DNA of 64,000 nt from contig PYST01000132.1 in NCBI GenBank assembly GCA_003049485.1, forward strand, positions 1 through 64,000. Reading direction: 5' to 3'. Under the pieces are notes generated by a model. The model saw only the letters and a list, made by a program, of their open reading frames with translations. It was not told where the DNA came from and ran no database searches. Shown in pieces: positions 57,565 to 64,000 of this stretch (the first letter of the stretch is position 1; each line of letters begins with the position of its first letter). The stretch is from Ophioceras dolichostomum (lineage: Eukaryota > Ascomycota > Sordariomycetes > Magnaporthales > Ophioceraceae). The translations under genes and the position numbers were made by a program.

Positions 57565-58326
57565 ATGCGACCGACCCAGATTCTTCGGAGCGGCGGCGTT
57601 GACGCCCCGCTAGGCCAGCACAACAGGTAAGAGAACGCGATTTGTCCCGAGCTATTGAAAGAGGATCGATCGATGATGCGGTCTTTTGCGGCCTTCTCGT
57701 CCTCTCCGACAATGAGCCTACCCTTTAGCTGTTCTCTCAGACATTCCCGCTAATACTTTACTCTTAGGTACATTGGAGGCGGCTTCGGCAGCTTCGGTGA
57801 GTTCCTCATCCCTACCAGAGGTCCCCGAGCTCTGTTGTAGTCGAGTCGACATCGACCGATCTCGCGCTTCTCGATCCTGTCGACGGGATGATGCTGCGTT
57901 GGCCTCGCTGGCAACCTGTCCCACGGGCCCAGCTCTCCAAGCTGCTAGATACTAATAATCTACGACTCTGTCTTTCCCATATTCAGGCACGGACGTCCAG
58001 AAGCAGAGGGGTATCATCACCTACGGCGTCGCGCCGAACCGCCAGAACCCTTTCGCCGGCGCCGGACACGCCGCCGTCTTCAACACATGGCGGCGGTTCC
58101 GCAACCAGGTCCTCTACGTCCTGCCACCCTTCGTGGCCGGGTACTACCTGATGCAGTGGGCTGTTGAGAAGTATGGAAGATGCCTCTCCCCTCTCTCTCT
58201 AGCTGGGGCGTTCCAGCTCTTGTCCAGGGTCTGAGCTGGTTGTCATCGTGTGCTGACTCGAGTGAATCCAGGAACCACTACCTTAACTCGAAGGCCGGAC
58301 ATGCTGAGGCTGGGGACAGCGAATAG
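57565..58326 (+). CDS. QCR8: Ubiquinol-cytochrome c reductase subunit 8 (complex III)
   Basis: Small ubiquinone-binding-type subunit of the cytochrome bc1 complex. Four exons (57565-57626, 57768-57796, 57987-58170, 58272-58326) encode 109 residues, close to other fungal Qcr8 proteins. The second exon is only 29 nt, yet it supplies the conserved YIGGGFGSFG stretch. Exon 3 carries QRGIITYGVAPNRQNP, the WRRFRNQVLYVLPPF motif and the single membrane helix (FVAGYYLMQWAVE). Exon 4 ends NHYLNSKAGHAEAG. Codons 21, 31 and 92 are each rebuilt correctly across junctions, so the model is strong even though no single long open frame marks the gene. There is no cleavable presequence, as usual for this subunit. 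Confidence 0.96.
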
Positions 58327-58539
58327 AAGGCTGGACTGGACTACCTCTCAGTATGGGTTTGTAACTGGTGCTGGATTAGGGGGCATGGAACTTGAGTTGC
58401 TTCGGGAGGCGGATGTCCTCTTTTGTAGACAAGACTTGTACATTGATCTCTTATCTATCTAGACTCAAGGGTACGGGAGAAGTGAATTCAAACATCTTGC
58501 CAATTCCACACAGATCTACCCACAGACTATTTAGGAACA

Positions 58540-60264
58540 TCAACGATTTATCCTCTCTTGAACCGAGATGCAAATTGACCAATTTTGAGTATCTCCGCGC
58601 CGCTCCCCCTCGATCTGTCTTCGGATTGCATTGACAGTCCAGCTCTCACCGCCCACCTCGACGCTTGTCGCAGTCATTGATTGCGCAGCGGCCAAGACTC
58701 TCGCTCCAATATCGCCGCGACCCAGGCGTACCGTGAAACGATGCTGTGAAGCTTCGAATATGTAATCCCAAAGCCCGTTGGGAGAATCTTGCAGCGTATC
58801 AATCCCCACGCTGATCGAACCTTGGTCTGTGGGGCGGAGCCTCGGGTCTTCCCTTACGCAGACCACGATCTTTGAAGTGTCTGGATGACGAAACAAATAA
58901 AAAACAGGCCCCCCTTGAAGTTCGTGAGCGCCTCTCTTAAAGTCGTATATCGCGTGAGGCGGATAAGTTTCCTCAGCTGAGTAACCACGCGACCGTAAGC
59001 TGATGACCGACTCGTCGTCGAAAATAGTGTAAAAACACGGATTTCGCAAAACGTGGGCGCCGCCCAGAATTAGGGGGAACAATCCGTCCTCGTAGCCCAT
59101 TCTTTGTATGTAGATCGACCTGCGTTGGAGGCCCTGTGCCCTGAGAGCCCTCTCGGTCGAAGATGATATGGTGAAGGGCCGAGTCTCGGGCATCCTCTGG
59201 TAAGTATTGCGTGTCGGAGTGACAAGAAAGAGTACGATGAGGATGCTCTGGTGATCATACATCCCCCTTATGCGGCAATGACGGGAGCTCTCGAGGACGC
59301 CAAATACGATGCTGGGAAGGCTGCTGCACTCAATGAGAGGTAGGGAGATGCCCAATCCCCGACTGGTCATTGCAAGAGGAGACCACGAATGATTGACCTT
59401 GTCCTCGTGCTCCCCAAAGCGAGGAGGGCTCGTTGGATCAGGCGTCGCGACCCCTTGGCAACGTGCGAAGTACGCGGGTGATGGTGCGAGGAGACTGGAT
59501 GAAAATTCGACAGGAGGGTCAACTCCTAAGCCCCAAGCAAGGAGTGAATCGTCTTCGGATTGCCTCAAGGCCTCCTCCTGTAGCCGGACGAAGGCTCTCT
59601 CGCCTTCTCCGTAGAGCAAAGGCATGTTAACCCCGAGGATACCGAGCAGGCAGTACGCCTCGTCCTCAACACGAGTAGTCTGCCTCGCCGCTGCCCAGCT
59701 CATCCTGGTGGCGAGTGACCGCTCAAAAATCGCGTACGAATAGGTGATGCATTCATCGTCGATCTTCGTTATCCCATGCAACTGAACTGCGAGAGACCTT
59801 TTGCTGCCGAAGAGGACCCATTTGGCATCGAAGAAGTCGACTTCTCGTGGTGCAAGAAACTCCTGCAAAGTCCAACCCCGAGTGAACCACCGGCTCCGAG
59901 GGAAGCCCGCAGGAGGCTTATTCTTTGACGTGTCAACGAGGATGTCGTCGAGAAAAGCGAAACAGATCTCCGAATTCAGGTACCATTCGAACATGGAGTT
60001 GATGGCCTCGCTTAGCTCGGCGCTGCTCGACTTGTCGATGCAGCATGTGTCGATCCAGACGTACGCAAGGTCCCTCTTGCGCGCCATAGCCATAGCTCCC
60101 TCAACCTTAGCCCACCCAGTCAGGTCCTTGAGGTTGGGGTTTCGATCGAGGTCCTGAAAAGTGACCTCCTCCTTCCCCCATGTATGTGAGAGAATAGCAT
60201 ACTTTGGGATGCTCCTGCCAAAGTACTCCTCGAGCCGAATCGTGTTGATGTTGAGGAGACGCAT
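58540..60264 (-). CDS. HET-domain protein (heterokaryon incompatibility type)
   Basis: Single exon, 574 residues. The N-terminal HET domain is complete. Motif 1 is YAILSHTWG (about residues 22-30), motif 2 runs through YVWIDTCCIDK (about 68-78) with NSMFEWY, and motif 3 is RWFTRGWTLQEFLAPREV (about 124-141). HET domains relate distantly to TIR domains and trigger cell death or growth arrest when incompatible fungal individuals fuse; most copies in a genome have no proven partner. Past about residue 270 I see no NACHT, WD40 or ankyrin repeats, only a long region rich in short beta-like segments and Arg/Ser. This is therefore the 'HET plus unknown tail' type, as in the HET-6/Tol class. The start is the first ATG, immediately before LLNINTIRLEEY, the usual family beginning. 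Confidence 0.93.
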   Translation of the reverse strand: MRLLNINTIRLEEYFGRSIPKYAILSHTWGKEEVTFQDLDRNPNLKDLTGWAKVEGAMAMARKRDLAYVWIDTCCIDKSSSAELSEAINSMFEWYLNSEICFAFLDDILVDTSKNKPPAGFPRSRWFTRGWTLQEFLAPREVDFFDAKWVLFGSKRSLAVQLHGITKIDDECITYSYAIFERSLATRMSWAAARQTTRVEDEAYCLLGILGVNMPLLYGEGERAFVRLQEEALRQSEDDSLLAWGLGVDPPVEFSSSLLAPSPAYFARCQGVATPDPTSPPRFGEHEDKVNHSWSPLAMTSRGLGISLPLIECSSLPSIVFGVLESSRHCRIRGMYDHQSILIVLFLVTPTRNTYQRMPETRPFTISSSTERALRAQGLQRRSIYIQRMGYEDGLFPLILGGAHVLRNPCFYTIFDDESVISLRSRGYSAEETYPPHAIYDFKRGAHELQGGPVFYLFRHPDTSKIVVCVREDPRLRPTDQGSISVGIDTLQDSPNGLWDYIFEASQHRFTVRLGRGDIGARVLAAAQSMTATSVEVGGESWTVNAIRRQIEGERRGDTQNWSICISVQERINR

Positions 60265-60594
60265 CGTGGTCGGAGGCGAGCGGCCTTCGAGCCTGCTCTA
60301 TTCGTTCCAGACGGAATCTCTTCTAGATATGACGGGTATGACAAGGACGAAATTGTCACGAAACCAGCTGGGCACACCGTCGAGCGTTTGGGCGAAGCTG
60401 GTATGGGGGAAAGATGTTACACTCTGCAAGTGGCTCTTGGTTGAAGGAGAGAATGGAGAGCCGGAGGGGGAAAAGTCGGGCGAGGCTGGCGTCTATTTGT
60501 TCTCGCGGGGGCTGAGGTGGGCCGGGTGTGGTGGGGGAGGGCGCCGGGCTGAACCTGAGATCACCTAATCTGAGTAACCATACCATTTATTGAA
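60265..60594. other. Spacer between FOL3 and the HET gene
   Basis: 330 bp downstream of FOL3 and upstream of the HET gene, both on the minus strand. It should hold the HET promoter and the FOL3 3' UTR. GA-rich on the given strand; no specific site is recognised. Confidence 0.5.
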
Positions 60595-61818
60595 TCATCC
60601 ACGAAGACGGCGAAGTGTGTCTGATACCAGATAAAGACTACCAGCGATAACAATTGGCCCGCCATCGGCTTCAACAGCAGCCCACTGCAGCGCCGCCTGC
60701 AAGTCCTGGCCACCATCATGGCGATACTGTTCGACTACTCCGGCGGCCGCTGATAACTTAAGGATCCTAGCCGGATCCTCGGCCGCAACCCAAGGCATCC
60801 CGTCGACAGGCCCGAAGCGCACAGCCGCAACTCTATCCTGAGGCAGCAGCAGGAGACTCATCATTCCCGTGATGTCTTTACCGGCAGATGCTGCAAGAAC
60901 CCAAGTAACCGAACAGCTGCCCCGACGAAGATGTTTTTGGACGTACGCGGCGAGAGCCTCAGCTGATTGCACATTGTGCGCGCCGTCCAGGAGAGCCTCC
61001 TGACGTCGGTGACAAATCTTGCTTATGTCGACCATTTGCAGCCTTCCAGGCCACTGGACCTGCTTGACGGCAGGGAGGAGTTTGATCAGAGCTGATGGGG
61101 CCTGCGAGGGGCAGGCGAGCTGGAAAGCAGCATGAGCGCAGGCCAAGTTTTGGATCTGGTGAGGCTCAAAGCCCTGCTGGGACAATTCTTCCTTGAGTTC
61201 ACCTGGGGTGGAAGGGAGCACAAGGTCTGCTCCTATCTCGTTTGCGTGTTGGCGAATGGCTTCCAGGACCGAAGGATGGTTGCTACTGTCGGCGACGCAT
61301 GGCACACCATGCCTCATGATTCCGGCCTTGTGTAGGGCAATCTCTTCGAGAGTGTCTCCTAGGAACGACTGGTGGTCCATGCCGATCTTGGATATAACGG
61401 TGACTGCCTTCTCATCCAGTATGTTGGTGGCGTCTAGTCGACCGCCGAGTCCGACTTCGACGACACCATACTGCACTCGCTCACGGTGGAAGACCTCGAA
61501 AGCAGTGGCGGTGAGGAGCTCGAACTGGGTGGCCCGGATCTGACCGTCACGGTTTCTGCGGCGCACGACGTCCTCCGAGGCCCGGAAAAGAGGCTCTGCC
61601 ACGGGCTTCTCGTTGACGGTAATGCAGTCCCAGCGGTCGATGATGTGTGGGGATGTGAACCTGGCGACGGACATGCCGCTGGCATGGAGCATGGCCGAGA
61701 GGTAGGCGCATATCGACCCTTTACCGTTGGTTCCGGCGACGTGAATGGCATTCCAGCGCCGGGGCGTGTGTTGGACGAGACGGCCGATCCGGGCTAGGCC
61801 GAGATCGATCATGGTCAT
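60595..61818 (-). CDS. FOL3: Dihydrofolate synthase (Mur ligase family)
   Basis: ATP-dependent ligase that joins glutamate to dihydropteroate to form dihydrofolate. Single exon, 407 residues, slightly shorter than yeast Fol3. Residues IHVAGTNGKGS (26-36) form the ATP loop, TSPHIIDRWDCITVN follows, and VEVGLGGRLDATN and ISKIGMDHQSFLG with the later HKAGIM are Mur-ligase/FolC core motifs. DGAHN begins the C-terminal domain. Compared with mitochondrial or cytosolic folylpolyglutamate synthases (Met7 type), the protein is short and lacks their insertions, which favours Fol3. The two methionines M1 and M3 are both possible starts. It is divergent from the Nem1-like gene. Confidence 0.92.
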   Translation of the reverse strand: MTMIDLGLARIGRLVQHTPRRWNAIHVAGTNGKGSICAYLSAMLHASGMSVARFTSPHIIDRWDCITVNEKPVAEPLFRASEDVVRRRNRDGQIRATQFELLTATAFEVFHRERVQYGVVEVGLGGRLDATNILDEKAVTVISKIGMDHQSFLGDTLEEIALHKAGIMRHGVPCVADSSNHPSVLEAIRQHANEIGADLVLPSTPGELKEELSQQGFEPHQIQNLACAHAAFQLACPSQAPSALIKLLPAVKQVQWPGRLQMVDISKICHRRQEALLDGAHNVQSAEALAAYVQKHLRRGSCSVTWVLAASAGKDITGMMSLLLLPQDRVAAVRFGPVDGMPWVAAEDPARILKLSAAAGVVEQYRHDGGQDLQAALQWAAVEADGGPIVIAGSLYLVSDTLRRLRG

Positions 61819-63162
61819 GTGAACGTCGACTCGGCGTGACGCTTTGTGCGGGTATCATGATCCTTCTTCGGCAATCCACGGAGCCGTTCTTGCGGGCAAA
61901 TAGCGTAGCGTTCGGAGCGACATGGGCTCCTCAACCCTCGTTTGTGCAGACTTGATTTGTTCTCGCGAGAAACGTGCTGCAAGTGATACATCGGAAGGGC
62001 AAGGTAAAATCGCACGACTCCTCTGTGTGGTGCAGGATTTTGGCGGGGTCTCAGCGCTTTAGCGGCCTGGCCCAACACGATTACGGGACCAGGGGGGCCT
62101 AGCAAGTGCCTGCAAGGTGCCACGTGAAGATCAGACTGGCCAGCGAGTCCCAGTCAGTGCGCAAGCCGACTCTGGACTGGGAGAAGTTGACATGTACCAG
62201 CAAAGAAGAGACCGAGCTCGGAGAGATGGCAATAATAAACGCCTCGGATTCTGTAACGTGACTAGTGAAATAGGCGCCCAAAATATTCCGTATAGTGGTG
62301 CTAGTGAATAATAGCATGAATCTGTCGGTTCAGGGGATGAAATCTGTCCCCTCCGAGATTCAAGAGTCAAGACGACAGGTGGTCAGGTTCTTCTGGAAGG
62401 ACGCGAAAGATCTGTACGAAATCATAGGGATTAGCGGCTTGCTGCAGCCCACTCGCTGCTGGTTGCACTTGATCCAGTCAATTGCAGCAGTATTGCAGCA
62501 GTATCCATCCACTATTCCACTCTGCTCTGCCGTGCCCTGTACCCCAGGCCGAGGTTGACGACATCATTCCCGATTGAGACGAGGGAGATTCAGCATTGGG
62601 ATCTCTGCCCCAACAACTTCCGCGGGAGGTGTTCCGTCCCTAGTATTGACGGAATACCGTTGACTTATCGACTCCCCCGACCAACCTGGTACCCTACCTT
62701 ACCCAACGCAAAACCACACATCAGCCGGCCCATCCCGCCGAGTCACTCGCTTCCCCTCCCGATTTTAAAACACCACATCATCATCATCGAATTCATTCGG
62801 GCAGCTGGCACGCGAACCCTCCGTACAGGGCGTTCTGGGCCTCGTGAGACGTGCGCTGCTGCAAGAAACAACGCGACTCTGGTCGTCGGCCTGCGACAAG
62901 AGGAGCCCAGCGGCGGCGTCAGCAAGTCAGCAAAGCAAGCGATGGGAGCTTTGCACTTTGCGCGCCTGAATTTGATCGCCGAGATTAGCGCCACATAACA
63001 GACCCCCTCGAAAAAAACACACATCCCGCGTGTTTGCGCACACACTTTTTTTTTCATCCTAGGGTTTTGCGACCGCCCCCTTATTTTGCTCTCTTCGACG
63101 CTGGCTCCCGGACGAACAACGAGCTTCATGGCTGGCCAGAGGTCGCTGAGGTCCACGGAACG
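61819..63162. promoter_or_regulatory. Divergent intergenic region, FOL3 / Nem1-like gene
   Basis: 1.34 kb between two divergent start codons. Open frames here are short and unsupported. The right end is a leader with a 12-codon upstream ORF directly before the Nem1-like gene. Confidence 0.45.
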
Positions 63163-63166
63163 ATGA
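63128..63166 (+). promoter_or_regulatory. Upstream ORF overlapping the start codon of the Nem1-like gene
   Basis: An ATG at 63128 opens 12 codons and ends in TGA at 63164-63166, overlapping the main ATG (63163-63165) as ATGA. If transcribed, it could limit translation of the main frame or permit termination-reinitiation. Confidence 0.65.
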
Positions 63167-64000
63167 ACTCGCTGAACATCATATCCGCCAGAGTCTCCCC
63201 TTCAGCCAGCCCCGTTCCTTCACGCTCCAATTCTCTCAGCACTATTGGCTTGGCCGCTGTCGCCTCAGTAGCCGAAGCCGGGGTGGACGAGGGTGTCGAC
63301 GCCGTTCGCGACGAGGAAGACGATGCGCGTGTCCTCCAACAAGCAGAGAAGCTGACGGCCGAACCCGAAGACGAGTACCGCCCCGAGCTGCCACCATCAT
63401 CACCACCATTACCACAATCCCACCACGCGCAGCATCACCTACAGCGGAACGAACACGCCGCACTACCCGCTTCCCTCGCCTCACCCACTGCCGCAGCCGG
63501 TCCCTCCGACGGATACGACGAAACCTCGCCGCTGTTATCGCCCAGCGAGCCACCTTTAAAGGAGATGGGGGTGCGATCCTCCGGGTGGCACCAGATCTCG
63601 CGCCGCCTCGCAAGCTCCGTCATCAACTCCCTGCGATGGGTGCTGACGACTTTTGTTGCAACCCCGGGCTACTACCTGATCGCCTGGCTCTACGATGAGA
63701 ATGGGGTATTTGCACCCTTCGTCCAGCTACGGAGGATGTTCGGCGGACGCCGTGCCTGTGGAAGCAAATTGGTTGTGGACTATCATGGGGACGGCGCGGA
63801 CGATATTGGCGAGAAATACGGCCAGCAAGGCTTGTCTGTATCCTCGGTCTCCACACCGTCCGGCCTGACGTCCACGTCCGAATCCGAATCGGAGCTCGAC
63901 GTGAAGGGCCAGAACGGCGATGGTCTTCATGGCGCGGGCGGCAACAGCAAGAGCACAAGTCGCCACTCGAGGTCAAAATCCCTCTCCCCATCCGATGATG
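63163..64000 (+). CDS. Nem1-like phosphatase, N-terminal part (partial, runs off the window)
   Basis: The frame is open from the ATG at 63163 to the window end (279 codons), so only the N-terminal part is visible. The first 145 residues are disordered and rich in Ser, Pro, Ala and Glu, with a His/Gln patch. Then comes WHQISRRLASSVINSLRW, and a hydrophobic segment around VLTTFVATPGYYLIAWL (about residues 162-178), followed by YDENGVFAPFVQLRR. This layout resembles the membrane-anchored N-terminus of fungal Nem1, the catalytic subunit of the ER phosphatase that activates Pah1 lipin. The catalytic NIF/FCP1 domain with DxDxT would lie beyond 64000, so the assignment rests on N-terminal likeness only. 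The final visible residues are Ser/Glu/Gly-rich. Confidence 0.5.
   Translation, partial: MNSLNIISARVSPSASPVPSRSNSLSTIGLAAVASVAEAGVDEGVDAVRDEEDDARVLQQAEKLTAEPEDEYRPELPPSSPPLPQSHHAQHHLQRNEHAALPASLASPTAAAGPSDGYDETSPLLSPSEPPLKEMGVRSSGWHQISRRLASSVINSLRWVLTTFVATPGYYLIAWLYDENGVFAPFVQLRRMFGGRRACGSKLVVDYHGDGADDIGEKYGQQGLSVSSVSTPSGLTSTSESESELDVKGQNGDGLHGAGGNSKSTSRHSRSKSLSPSDD

Overview
The window looks like nuclear chromosomal DNA from a filamentous ascomycete (Pezizomycotina), most likely a sordariomycete. The signs are short phase-consistent GT-AG introns, GC-rich third codon positions in long exons, a HET-domain gene, a FacB/Cat8-type regulator with the exact filamentous-fungal zinc cluster, and a Nup85 of about 1170 residues. 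I see no rRNA, tRNA, CRISPR array, phage or complete transposon. Nineteen protein genes can be modelled; exon boundaries were chosen so that reading frame and family motifs both continue across each junction.

Layout, left to right: PMP3 plasma-membrane proteolipid (+); Ygr210c/OLA1-like GTPase (-), with a 10-nt microexon; SET-domain protein methyltransferase (+); a 4.1-kb gap; FacB/Cat8 gluconeogenic regulator (+); a 4.3-kb gap; Pgc1-like phosphodiesterase (+) converging on GPI11/PIG-F (-); secreted GMC oxidoreductase (+) converging on an 11-helix membrane protein of unknown function (-); NUP85 (+) converging on a DUF952 protein (-); glutathione-dependent formaldehyde dehydrogenase (+); a 4.5-kb gap; AN1 zinc-finger protein (+) converging on endonuclease III NTH1 (-); an unrecognised Cys-rich coiled-coil protein (+), followed by a homopolymer-flanked assembly gap; a DUF676/Lpl1-like lipase (-) divergent from REX3 RNA exonuclease (+); prohibitin PHB1 (-) divergent from complex III subunit QCR8 (+); a HET-domain protein (-); dihydrofolate synthase FOL3 (-); and the 5' part of a Nem1-like gene (+) cut by the window end.

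Most genes are housekeeping and do not form one pathway. Two loose themes appear: lipid and membrane-anchor metabolism (Pgc1-like, GPI11, Lpl1-like, Nem1-like) and mitochondrial function (PHB1 and QCR8 from one 406-bp divergent promoter; NTH1 with a probable mitochondrial presequence). I found no convincing new multi-gene system. The most unusual items are the 10-nt microexon, a GMC enzyme whose second catalytic histidine position is proline, a near-perfect 43-bp palindrome, an uORF whose stop overlaps the Nem1-like start codon, and the unrecognised Cys-rich protein.
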